NCBI GenBank assembly: GCA_036346205.1
Contig: JARFJB010002009.1
Span: 3,660,001-3,724,000 of the forward strand
DNA: 64,000 nt
DNA from: Vesta saturnalis
Lineage: Eukaryota > Arthropoda > Insecta > Coleoptera > Lampyridae
Direction of reading: 5' to 3'
The notes under the pieces were generated by a model, which ran no database searches, had not been told where the DNA came from, and saw only the letters and a list, made by a program, of their open reading frames with translations. Below, piece after piece: positions 1 through 10,071 of this stretch (within the stretch, counting starts at the first letter, position 1; each line of letters begins with the position of its first letter). Position numbers and translations under genes: made by a program.

Positions 1-470
1 AACATTTTCAAGGTCAAAGATATGGAATTTCACACTCTTTCATATAACGGTTTTTAATACATGGCCATGGTGAAAGATGTGCGACTTCGATACGAATTAA
101 ATGCACACTTCGCCATCGAAATCTGACCACAGGTTTTTAAGATACGCTTTTAAGAAACGACCTTCAAACAATTTTCAAGGTCAAGTATGTGGGACCTCTA
201 GGCGAATTGAACGCACGTATCCTCTTCGCCGTCCAACATAACGAGATTTCGATTCGTCTTGAGGCCCCAAATGTATGACCTTGAAAAATATTTTAAGGTA
301 ATTTCCTAAAACCGTTAAAGCTCATAAACCATTGAACGTATGTCATTGAGGATTCACACGTTTCATGTGTCTCGAGGTCCCGTATATTTAACCTTGAACA
401 TGTTTCACAGCGATTTCTTAAAAAAAGAGATCGAAATTAGTGGTATTACAGTAGGTACTATTTGGAGTTG
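1..470. repeat. Degenerate repeat-rich flank, no gene
   Basis: No coding signal is seen. A motif close to TTTTCAAGGTCAA recurs near 6 and 174, and variants of it (ATGTATGACCTTGAAAAATAT) appear near 270 and 390. This suggests diverged copies of an interspersed or tandem repeat. I cannot name the family. Confidence 0.35.
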
Positions 471-1618
471 GTAAAATGAGTAAATGTGAATATCGGATTA
501 GCGCTTATATTCATACAGCTCATGCGGTTATATACATTTCTCGTTCACACGGCATTTATGTTAGAAGGTAAGAGGGCATCTAGTTTTCCTAACCGCGGAC
601 GGTAAACTAAGAAGCACGCTCTACGTTAGAAGCGTCTTCATCAATAAGAGATACCAATAGTTAAGTCAAGCTTAACGCGGCACGGAAAACATCCACCTAT
701 AAGCGTAATGCAGTGACTCTCTAAATGTTTTACTTATAATATTTTTATGTACATACAAAAATGAATTACGCACAGCATTGAAAGCAAAACACTACTTAGA
801 GAAAGGCCTTTACCCATTGTATTGTCAATCATACGTAGATACCTATATGCAAACAGTTTCATTTGATAATAAAGGGTAAGTTATCTTGACAAGTACAAAA
901 TAAATGGGCCATAAATACGTGATTAACATAATTGCGACTTTCTGACGCTTATGACCCTATTTATTAATCGAAATTGCTAAATGTAACGATAGCACCATTA
1001 ATAATTACAGTGAATGATGGAAATTCGGATGAAAGTGAAGTTGAAGATGATGAACAACTGTATACCTATTTTAAATTAAAAATAATTTTTTTACCCACGG
1101 ATGACTGAAAATACACTAGATAAAGACCTTTCTATAATAATCACATTTATAAATGTATATAAACAAATTGGATGTAGTACCTTCTAATTATGTTCTAATG
1201 ACTCTATTGACAATTAGCTAAAATATTTTCGCATTCTAAATTACTGTAACCGTCCACACGAAATTTCATATAAATAACCTACTCCTATAAGTAATTCATT
1301 AAAAAGCAATTTCAATTAATAAATACGTTCATAAGCGTCAAAAAAACGCAATTATGTTAATCTCGTACTTATGGCCATTTATTTTGTACTTGTCCAGATA
1401 ACTGACCCTTTATTATCAAATGAAAGTGTTTGCAAATACGTACCGTACCATATTTATAGATGTGTTTTATAAGTAGCGCTATCCTTTCAATGCTGTGCGT
1501 AATTCATTTTTGAATGTACGTAAAAATATTATAAGTAAAACATTTAGAGAGTCACTGCATTACACTTTTAGGTAGATGTTTTCCGTGCCGCGTTAAACTT
1601 GACTTAACTATTGGTATC

Positions 1619-1993
1619 GCAAATGAGTAGCCATCGGATTTTATTTTAGTACAGACCTGCGCATTTGACGAAATTCCTTCAGTTGCCATTCTGCTTTGTG
1701 TCTATTTGCTGTGCTCTACAAATGAACTTTATGTATTGCGCATGATCTAGGTAAAAAAGAGTAAAATAATGGAAAATATTTATATGATCAAACAAAATAT
1801 ATCGATTTAGCAATAGTGAAAAAAATATCGATTGCATAACCTTCTATACCTACATATGTATATGTAGGTTGGAAGGTTTTTTTTACTCTTTTTTACCTTG
1901 ATCATGCGCAGTGCATAAAGTTCATCGCAATTGAAGGAATCTCGGCAAATGTGCAAGTCTGTTCTAATATAAAATCCGATGGTACTCATTTGG
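1619..1993. mobile_element. Inverted-repeat MITE inside the fold-back arm
   Basis: About 375 bp whose two halves pair: CAAATGAGTAGCCATCGGAT near 1620 matches the complement of ATCCGATGGTACTCATTTG near 1975, and pairing continues inward. It splits the right arm of the surrounding fold-back at GGTATC/TCTC, which is continuous in the left arm. Its core (1797-1880) contains a short palindrome around CATATGTATATG and is shared, in reverse, with 54997-55095. It is non-coding. Confidence 0.65.
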
Positions 1994-2183
1994 TCTCTTT
2001 TTGGTGCACGTAGTCCAATTCAAAACGCTTATAACGTACAGCGTGCTTTTTAGTTCACCGCCCGCAGTTAGGAAAACTAGATGCCCTCTTATCTTCTAGC
2101 ATAAATGCCTTGTATAAGAACGAGAAAGATATATAACCGCATGAGCTGTATGAATATACGCGCTAATCCGATATTCACATTTA

Positions 2184-2229
2184 GGGGAAACTGATGTATA
2201 CTGGGACAGGTTTCATAGCGGGACAAATC
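2184..2229 (+). repeat. Left terminal inverted repeat of the pogo element
   Basis: The end starts GGGGAAACTG and is followed by TGTATACTGGGACA and, a few bases later, CATAGCGGGACA. It matches the complement of 10015-10059 for roughly 30 bases. Confidence 0.85.
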
Positions 2230-2554
2230 GAATTTCCCGCGAATAGAGAAAGATACCGTTTTCAATCAATTGTAGCGTCACCTACTCCTAGCGGCATCTA
2301 CTAATAACCACAATTACCCTGCCTTATACGATTCTTTCAGTATAATATCGTCAATAGCAAGAGAAACACGTGGTAATTTTTTTTTTCAAGTATGCGTTGC
2401 TACGATATACCGTAATTACCTATATATCGGATATTATTGGTGTTTATTGGTTAAATTAGTTATTTGGAGTGAAAATAAGGTAAGTTTTTTCAGTATTACC
2501 ATTAATTTCAACCATGTAAAATATAAATTGAAAATATTTCCAATGACGTACCCG

Positions 2555-2640
2555 GTTGCATAGTGGGATTTTTAAATTTGTTGTATAATGGGACATAGTT
2601 TTATTACAAAAAAAGGTGTATAGTAGGACTACTTTGCAAA
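2555..2640 (+). repeat. Subterminal repeats of the pogo element (left)
   Basis: Copies of a TATARTGGGAC-like motif recur inside the left end: CATAGTGGGA, TATAATGGGACA and TATAGTAGGAC. They resemble the motif inside the terminal repeat. Several DNA transposons carry such repeats as transposase-binding sites; that role is inferred here. Confidence 0.6.
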
Positions 2641-2746
2641 AGTTATTAGTTCACTATTCAAAAAAGATAAATCTTGAATTATTGTATTCAGTGTGATATT
2701 AGTTTAATTATAAGGTATTTTACACTTTTATTTTTGTTTACAGAAA

Positions 2747-3361
2747 ATGAACAACCCCCGTAATAACCGCGCCAAAAAAAGACCCTGAAAAACCGCAAAG
2801 AGGTTCGAAGAAAGCAAGCAAGCCCATATTGAAAATGCTAAGCAAATGCAGAAAGCAGTGCTTGCAGTTACAGAAGATCACTTAAAATTAAGAGATGCTG
2901 CAAGTCGTTATAATGTTAGCAAATCAGAGTTACATAAATATGTTATCAAATACAAAAATCGCAATAATGAAGATGAGGCGTATTTCGATTTTAAAAGCAT
3001 GGCTTTTCTACAGTTTTTTTCCGAGGAAGAAGAACACCTTCTTAGTGAATACCTTAAAACTGCTTCACACATGTGTTACGGTTTGTCAGCTAAGGAAACA
3101 ATATGTTTTACATATAGATTTGCTATTGCAAATGAAAAAACTGTTCCAAATTCATGGAATACAAATAAAGGTGCTGGTGAAGAATGGTTAAAGCTTTTTA
3201 GAGCCAGGCACAACATCAGCCTAAGAACTTCAGAAGCCACAAGTTTGAGCCGGGCAACTAGCTTCAACAAACACAATGTGGCCATATTTTTTAACAACCT
3301 AAGAAGTGTTATTGCTAAGTATGGTTTTATTGTTAATCAAATTCTGAACTGTGATGAAACT
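2747..3361 (+). pseudogene. pogo-like transposase, DNA-binding half (broken)
   Basis: The frame opens at ATG 2747, preceded by a TTTGTTTACAG acceptor-like stretch, so a 5' intron is possible. An in-frame TGA lies at 2786-2788, then the frame is open to the LTR insertion. Two domains are recognisable: a psq-type helix-turn-helix (LKLRDAASRYNVSKSELHKY, about residues 46-65 from the ATG) and a CENP-B-type second HTH region (GEEWLKLFRARHNISLR, then a SEATSLSRA motif typical of pogo/jerky-like transposases). The catalytic core begins at NCDET, the first Asp of the DDD triad, and is cut two bases later by the LTR element. Without that insertion the frame continues directly into 8320. Function lost: a nonsense codon plus disruption. 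In intact relatives this half binds the terminal repeats. Confidence 0.85.
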
Positions 3362-3434
3362 TGTAACGATATAAACCGGTGGTAGAACGGGATTACAGAT
3401 AAAGTTGGCCTTTTTGTCCCGACTAGTCAGCGTA
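3362..3434 (-). repeat. Remnant of the 3' LTR (terminal 73 bp)
   Basis: It is a direct copy of 4120-4192, from TGTAACGATATAAAC through CTAGTCAGCGTAT, with C/G and T/C differences. The match stops exactly at CGTAT, which marks the deletion junction with gag. Confidence 0.8.
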
Positions 3435-3959
3435 TTCCGAACAGGTGATGTACTTAAATTTAAATTACTGATCGGTACTGAAATATCTGTTTTTGAATTT
3501 TGATCGTCATTATTCGAAAAACTGCTTAATATTTCCGAGGGTGAACTTTTTGAAACTACTCGTTTGTCCAAAATTTCGTATGTAGATTGAGCTACCGCAA
3601 TCTCAATAAACAAACTTTCTTTAATCTTTACATCGATATCGGTTTTCGGAATTGAATTATTGACTCTACCTAACAAACATTTGAGCTTAGTTTCTATGGT
3701 CGTTAAAATTTTTGTGGACGGATTAATTTTAACCTCCTCTAATAATTTTTCTATTTTTACTTTAGTTTCCTCGATAGCACTCTTATCTGTTTCAAAATCG
3801 AAAGGATAATCGGGACGTGATGAAATTTTACCACTACTTTCCTCACTCAAAATATTACGTGACGCAGTTACCCCTAACGAGAGATCACCACCTCTTAACA
3901 GCTATCTCGTATCTTACCTCACTAGATGTAAGCCTATCTACATTTATTTTAGTACCCAT
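3435..3959 (-). pseudogene. Gag N-terminal fragment of the LTR element
   Basis: Minus-strand ATG at 3959 opens MGTKINVDRLTSSEVRYEIA, which resembles the LTxxELxYEL start seen in Gag of many insect Gypsy-type elements. A one-base frameshift near 3890 is needed to join the longer downstream frame (3850 to 3435). That frame continues as charged, helical sequence (KIEKLLEEVKINPSTKI) and a serine/asparagine-rich stretch. No zinc knuckle is reached. The reading frame then runs by accident into the LTR remnant. Classification as Gypsy rests on the N-terminal pattern only. Confidence 0.55.
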
Positions 3960-4092
3960 CTTTAATCTTTTGATACGTATATAAAAAAAACTTAATTAAA
4001 CAATAAAATAATCATGAAGCGAAAATACTGAAATACTATCCTAAGATGTCACCAAAAAAATAAGAAATCTACAAAAAAAAACACCCTAAAAT

Positions 4093-4112
4093 GTCCCACG
4101 TTGAAGCGCCAT
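4093..4112 (-). other. Putative primer binding site of the LTR element
   Basis: On the minus strand, eight bases after the LTR end, the sequence reads TGGCGCTTCAACGTGGGAC. TGGCGC followed by AACGTGGG is a common form of tRNA primer-binding site in LTR retrotransposons. The offset of eight bases from the LTR is a little larger than usual. Confidence 0.5.
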
Positions 4113-6055
4113 CTTTACCTGTAACGATATAAACGGGTGGTAGAACGGGATTACAGATAAAGTTGGCCTTTTTGCCCCGACTAGTCAGCGTATGGGTGTG
4201 GGTATGATGTTGATAAATTTTACACATCCAGAATAGTAAAACGTACGTAAATCAAAATAGGGGATGAAGACGTAATCAGATCGGTTTAGGGCGCCAGAAT
4301 GTTTGGTAGTCAAAATAATGGATGTCGTGCCAAAATTACGTGTACATAGCGTGTCTAAACATACAAAAAACATACGCTTACCTACCCGCAATCAATCCCA
4401 GGTGTGCTGGACAGCAACTCAGCAAACCACCTGAAAAAGGGCTTCAAAATAGCACTACACGCTTGACAAACAAAAGCGTGATAAACACTCAATAAAGTTA
4501 CGTTACTACACCTCAGTGTAAATAATTAGGCATTATATAATAATCAAAACAAAACAAAAAAAAAAACCTTCGTTGAATGCACTCTAAATGAATTAATACT
4601 CAACTAGAAATCAAATAAAACACTGAATATCATTAACGCTATTACTCAATAATAAAAAAAAAACTGTAACTTCGTTACGTTAAAACTTAAGACTCATAAA
4701 CTACCCGTAAACTTGCAATTTGCAAAAAAAACTTTTATGTAACACAAAAGGGGTTTTCACAGAATTAAAACAATTTATAAAACCTAAACAAAGCCATAAG
4801 ATAAAAAAAATAATATAAATGTGAACACACGATAATGCGTATATAAGATAACAAATTCTTAATGGGCGACAGAAGGTCTGGCCAGGATTCTGCGTAACGC
4901 CGTTCTAAATTGTTTAACCTATTTATATCGTGGATTATATAACCACACTACTACTACAGGGTCAATTGCCCTTTACTACTAAAATGAAAAGTATGAAGGC
5001 GGAGCGTCAGAGTTATTATTATTTACAATAACTAAACCAAAGCAACAACTTAATTTAAAAGATACACGACTCCGCTTTCAAACCTTCGTTAACAAAAAAA
5101 AAAATAATTCGAGACACACAAGAAATCTTGAAAATACTTAAAAAAAAACACAATGTTATACTACCTTAATGTCTAAATTAGCACCTCCTCTGTATTACAA
5201 CAATCGAAAATGAACCAGGTGATCGATTACAGCTACTACGGATACGGAATCTCCCTGCTCTGACAAAATGATGAATGAAAATGTTGACTATTATTCTGCT
5301 GTACACAAACGATTCCTTGATTGAATCTCGGTAAAATGTTACTGTATTAACTAAAAACTTCTTTTAAAATAATAACTGGTGCGCTCAACTGACTTGTTAA
5401 CTTTTATCTTTCAAATAGTTTTATTCATACTAACAATCCAAAAGGTTATTAACTTTATTTAAATAACTATAGTTTTAGTATTCTGCGAAAGTTTCTTTAT
5501 ATTTCAACACGCTCTGCACGGCAATTAAGTGGCACTTCAAGAACGTTAATTTAATAAATCCGCAAAAGCGATATAAACCAAGGAGTTCACACAAGCACTA
5601 ATATAACACGACGGTGATCTCCAGGTAACTTGATTACGTAAAATCGAAATCGGCACTAGGTCTAATCCTTTGGTGATTGAACAATTTTGATTAAAATCCC
5701 TTCACAGGTTTTCTTCAGAAAGTAGCTAACTACCCTCCCAACACAAAAATTCGTTCGTTAAACACCAAAAGGTCCAATATACCAACGTTCTAAACCACCC
5801 CTTAAGTCGTAACAACAAACGTCACAGTGTAAAGAACCAGAGTCTTGTACTTATATGTTTTAGAATAAATTATGTATGGACCATCCTGTATGTAAGATTT
5901 CATAAGTTTACGCGATATTGCACAACGAATAATTTATTCATCACCGCTGACGTGTAGTTCTAAGAAACCGTAAGTTTCTGCACGTCAGAACGATTTTAAC
6001 CAATCGCATAATGGCATTCCCCGCACGGTAGCCGCGAGGCCGCCCACGGATGCAC

Positions 6056-6064
6056 CTTTATAAA
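6056..6064 (-). promoter_or_regulatory. TATA-like box within the long LTR
   Basis: Minus strand GAGTTTATAAAGGTGCATCC sits in the locally GC-rich part of the LTR, a plausible U3 core promoter for the element. TTTATAAA is palindromic, so strand rests on the LTR orientation. No transcription start can be seen from sequence alone. Confidence 0.35.
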
Positions 6065-6384
6065 CTCGCGACGCGCATAAGAAAACGTACTCCTGTACTC
6101 CTGCAGTAAGTAGAAGTAGAATCTCCGTAGATTCAAGTTAAGCCGATATCCTGCACCGCCACCGTACCGTTGACCGTTCCAGAAACCAGTAGCCGCAGCC
6201 GCTCCGTTTGCTTAGAGTAAGCACCGACTTGTTGTTCGTCGACGAAGAGTCCGTCGCGATCGGGCAACCTAAAGTTCAAATTCTGTACTGCTATTTAATA
6301 GACACGTAAGTTGTAAAGTTATACATTCTGACAATTTACACTCAAACACTACAGACCGTAAATAATTCCGGGCTGAGCTCCAGG

Positions 6385-6540
6385 AGTTATACTACACAAA
6401 GTATACCTAGAGTAGTACGCAGGTAACCCCGCCGTAATACCAACTACACTAACACCTAGAGTAGCACGCAGGGTAGATCCCATCGTCACTCTCCACCACA
6501 AAGTATACCTAGAGAAACGCAGGGGTAACCCCCGCCGGAT
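6385..6540. repeat. Short degenerate tandem repeat in the LTR
   Basis: Three copies of a unit around ACAAAGTATACCTAGAG, then GTACGCAGGTAACCCC, with the middle copy diverged. It is non-coding. Confidence 0.55.
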
Positions 6541-8319
6541 CTCGCAAAAACACTTGAGGGCGAAGGGTTGTTACAGGGCTGTAAAGACCTACGACCTTTC
6601 TCTCAGTATATACAGTAAAGACAGGCCGTCGCCTTCGTCTTCTGGACATTACTGAAATCCCGCTCGAAACTCACACACTTACTACATAGATACCACGTAA
6701 TAACCATACACGGTGTCTTTGAATTGCAGAGGAATACCTCCATAACCTATAGTATAAATTAGTAGTCAATATAACCATCGTAAATACCTGGTGCGAGAAC
6801 GTTTGTAAATAAATTAAAGAGTACGTAGATTATTCGATCTTTACGTAAACCGATTAAAGTAATATTAAGTATTTCGTTCCCTTGTTTAATTATCAATAAT
6901 TAAACTTAGTATAGAGACCAGTAATTCATTTAGTTAGATAAACCATCTAATTGTCTGCATTAAACCGGTTATAATTAGAGAAAGACAGTCCTTAGATCTC
7001 GCGTTTGTATACGTGCATTTCGCGTGTAATAATTCCAGGGAGTAAGACATCCTTGCTTCAGCGCTTCAGAGTTACTGACATACAAACACGATATCGATTT
7101 TCTCAAACGATTCAAGTTCATTGCGCTGGCGCTTCGATCAACCACTGCATCGAGCATAACACTCGCGCTACTGTACATGCAGGACCGTAACTTAAATTTG
7201 TATCTCTTAGGTAAGGAATAGATGTAAAAATACTATCTTTTGTTCACAGAAGCGACTTCGTACCCAGTGACCCCCAGGACACGGACCCAGAGATTCTCCG
7301 ATACACCTTTTGTTACTTACCTTTGTTTGATTTTATTTTATTGTAAATATTTGCTAATATACGTGTTAAAAATGCTTTACAATTTTTATTTAAGGTGACA
7401 GTGTTAAGCCCATCCTGTACTTATTACGAACCACACCCCGTTTATAAAATAAACCCGATTGAGCAAAGCCGAGGCAAAGTAAAACCGCGTTGGGTTACCA
7501 AACCAGAAGGGCGCAATACTTATATAAGTAGCACCGAAACGTAGATCACCTGGTAGAGATAAATTAGAGAAAGAAGGGGTCATTACATTTGGCGCTAAAC
7601 GTAAGGGCCGCATTACAACAGTACTACTACTCGAAAGCGCGGTCAGTTTCAGAATCCCAAATTATTACTAAAAATCCATCTTGGATTTTGAATCCCACCA
7701 CTCACAAAAAATCTCATTTAATTTAGTTCCACCAATCAAGAAACAGAAGGAGATTTGATACTCCTACACTCAAACTTCGTTTTCAACCGTAAGGACTCGA
7801 TAGTTTTCAAAATTCCAAACGTCAGCAGAATCAACGTGAAAAGTATCTCCGTATTTTCCTTTAAGTTCAAGCAGTTAGTCCCACATTCTATCTTTACGAC
7901 TCAAAACCAACATACTCAATATTAAGCTGAACCACTGCAATTAACCGACTTCATGTCGCCACCATGACATCAAATGCATTTAAATCTACATTCTTTATTT
8001 AAGTTACTTAATTTTACAAAACTTTCTATTAAATCTTAAGGAAATCAAACGAAATAAACATTAATTAAACTTATATACAACTATTTACAAATAAAACATT
8101 ACTCAACATTCAATAAACGGGGAATAATAAGAAAAACAATCTCTCAAACTTTAAATATATTATTACGAACAAAAGTAATTAACAAACAAACAAAAAAACT
8201 TAAGCTCGCAACACACCATCCTTAAAGGTCGCGACACACGTAAAACAAATTTATCCATAAAGCTCAACTTGACAACAAACTTTGACGGTAAATCGCTAAA
8301 AAATCGTGATCCTATCACA

Positions 8320-9674
8320 AACTTCTGTTACAACTGTACACAGACCTCCTAAAGTTGTAGCCCCATGTGGTCAGCGTCAGATAGGAAAAGTGACAAGTGC
8401 AGAAAGAGGGACCTTAGTCACTATGTGCGCTACTATCTGCACAAATGGTTCATATGTACCATCATTTTTTATTTTTCCGAGGAAGAATCTCAAATCTCAC
8501 ATACTTAATGGAGCACCACCTGGTTCTACGGGTGCATCACATCCAAGTGGTTGGATGACAGGAACAATTTTTTTGCAATACCTTAAGCATATTACCGAAA
8601 CCTTAAATTGTGGAGAAGACAAGAAAGTTTTTAATTTTAGATAATCACGAAAGTCATACCGATATGCGACTGCTACAATTTTATAAGGTTAACGGAATAG
8701 TTTTAGTTACTCTACCGCCACATTGCAGCCACAGATTACAACCACTCGATGTGAGTTGCTTTGGGCTATTTAAAGGCTACTACAATAGAGTCATGGACGA
8801 GTGGATGATGAATCATCCTGACATTCCAGTTTCGTTGTATAATATAGCAGAGATAGCAGGCAAATCATTTGTACAAGCATTCACGCCGTCTAATATAATT
8901 AAAGGTTTCCAACAAACTGGAATTTACCCATTTAATACAGAAGTTTTTCAAGACTCTGATTTTTGAGTGATCGGGATGAGATGATATCTAATCAGTCCAT
9001 AGCGGAATCATCAGTAGAAACAACCAGTGCACTAGACACTTCCAATACTACAGTAGAACCTCAATTAGCTCTAAAGAAAAAAAATTGTTACACCAGAGAC
9101 CATTAGACCATATTCAAAAGCAGCGATTAGAAAAAATACTCAAAAAAGAAAAAAAGTAACTTCTACAATTTTGACAGACACGCCCATAATTGAAGAAAAG
9201 AGAAGGAAGGAACAAGAGAAGATAGAGAAAGAAAATAGAAAAACCCAAAAACTACAAAAGGCCAAAGTTCAGGTTGTTAAGAAATCTCTATTCGACGACT
9301 CAAGCGACAGTGAAGAAGATGTGCCCTTAAAAGATCTGTGTGATGACAGCCCTGAAATTTCTGATGAGTTCAAAACCGAACCAGATTCAAAAATTAACCA
9401 AAGCGATTTTGTTATAGTTCAATAACCTTTAAAGAAACGGATTAAATAGTATGTAGGTCAAGTAGAGAAAGTCGACAGATGTGAATACCAGACTAGTTTT
9501 TTAAAAAAGACCGCTGACAATAAATTCATATTTCCAGAAAAAAAGGACGAGGACACTGTTACTAGTGATGATATTGTAACTAAACTTCCTCTATCTGTTA
9601 ATACGGGCGGTACTGAACATGCTGCCAGGCAGTGTGTTTTTAATTTTGACCTTACACCTTATAATATAGAATAG
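8320..9674 (+). pseudogene. pogo-like transposase, catalytic and C-terminal half (broken)
   Basis: Continues the frame broken at 3361. Recognisable blocks are TSVTTVHRPPKVVAPCG, AERGTLVTMC, a central FFIFPR strand, the second catalytic Asp in LDNHESH and the third in HRLQPLDVSCFGLFK, about 35 residues later (DD35D-like spacing). One frameshift lies near 8630-8640, between KKVF and LILDNH; stops occur around 8966 and 9090. A lysine/glutamate-rich, acidic tail (9171-9425) is followed by a GQVEKVDRCEYQTSFLKK block ending at a stop near 9674. That C-terminal block is a feature of some pogo/jerky-like transposases. In an intact element this half would cut and join DNA at TA. Here it is inactive. 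Confidence 0.85.
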
Positions 9675-9809
9675 GTTTTTCACACTTTTACAGTTTTGTG
9701 AAGTATTTCCTATTTTTTATGACCAATAAAGATACTTATATTCATTTATCAAATACATGTTGGCCTATATTTATGGTTCATGGTACTTATAGACACAAAA
9801 ACGAAATTG

Positions 9810-9900
9810 TAGGTGATGTCCCAGTATGCACTAACCTTAGTCCCACTATACAACACACTATGGTTGTATAGTGGGAATCTGGTGTATACTCGGAATAGCT
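9810..9900 (-). repeat. Subterminal repeats of the pogo element (right)
   Basis: Several copies of a GTCCCACTATAC-like motif in both orientations (GTCCCAGTATGC, GTCCCACTATACAAC, TGTATAGTGGGAA). They mirror those at 2555-2640. Confidence 0.6.
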
Positions 9901-10014
9901 TATTGCTCAGTCATCCTTGATTTTTTTTCGTATATTTTGCATTTTATAATTGCATTTGATATTTCTATATGGATCAACAGAAAATCAATTGTTAAATCAA
10001 TCAGTTTTATTCGA

Positions 10015-10059
10015 AATATCAATTAGAAAAAAATTGTCCTATTATACAACAGTTTCCCC
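10015..10059 (-). repeat. Right terminal inverted repeat of the pogo element
   Basis: It ends TGTCCTATTATACAACAGTT then CCCC, the complement of the left end, followed by TA and the interrupted fold-back arm (CTCATTTTAC). Confidence 0.85.
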
Positions 10060-10071
10060 TACTCATTTTAC

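Larger units (their letters stand above)
3362..8319 (-). mobile_element. Internally deleted LTR retrotransposon (Gypsy-like gag)
   Basis: The insert begins TG (3362) and ends CA (8319) and is bracketed by AACT on both sides (3358-3361 and 8320-8323), a 4-bp target duplication within the pogo transposase. Read on the minus strand it is: a long LTR (8319 to 4120, ending TATATCGTTACA), a primer-binding-site-like run (about 4112-4093), a gag start (3959) and then, after an abrupt jump, the last about 73 bp of a second LTR (3434-3362). That 73-bp piece matches 4120-4192 with about two differences. No pol, protease or integrase is present. Most of the internal region and nearly all of the 3' LTR are deleted. 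The 4.2-kb LTR may itself contain a further insertion that I did not resolve. Confidence 0.72.
4120..8319 (-). repeat. Apparent 4.2-kb 5' LTR
   Basis: Bounded on the minus strand by TGTGATAGGATCACG (8319) and TATATCGTTACA (4120). The right boundary is fixed by the target duplication, and the left by the match to the 3' LTR remnant and the adjacent primer-binding site. There are no convincing coding frames: short open frames near 4185-4391, 7005-7190 and 7404-7613 show no family motif. The region 5990-6280 is more GC-rich than its surroundings. LTRs this long are unusual, so an unrecognised insertion is possible. Confidence 0.55.
2184..10059 (+). mobile_element. pogo-like DNA transposon (TA target), host of a nested LTR element
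   Basis: Terminal inverted repeats start GGGGAAACTGATGTATACTG at 2184 and, on the complement from 10059, GGGGAAACTGTTGTATAATA. Both ends are flanked by TA (2182-2183 and 10060-10061), the target of the Tc1/mariner/pogo superfamily. The site before insertion can be read from the opposite arm of the surrounding fold-back (471-495), where the flanks are contiguous around a single TA. The broken + strand transposase is in two halves (2747-3361 and 8320-9674), separated by the LTR insertion at 3362-8319. Net of that insertion the element is about 2.9 kb. It is dead: a nonsense codon, a frameshift and a large insertion are all visible. Confidence 0.88.
471..10071. mobile_element. Fold-back (long inverted repeat) element, interrupted by pogo and a MITE
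   Basis: The left arm (471 to about 980) is matched in reverse complement by a right arm in pieces: about 1310-1618, then about 2030-2183, then 10060-10071 beyond the pogo insertion. The outer end reads GTAAAATGAGTAAATGTGAA on the left and its complement on the right. Without the inserted pogo element (2184-10059) and the inner MITE (1619-1993) the element is about 1.35 kb and non-coding. Arms are imperfect, with many small differences, so it is not recent. No clear target duplication is visible at the outer ends. It could be a non-autonomous DNA transposon of unknown superfamily. Confidence 0.7.

Noticed and set aside
6975..7613. Open frames inside the long LTR
   Set aside because: Short, with no family motif, and overlapping on both strands; treated as non-coding LTR.
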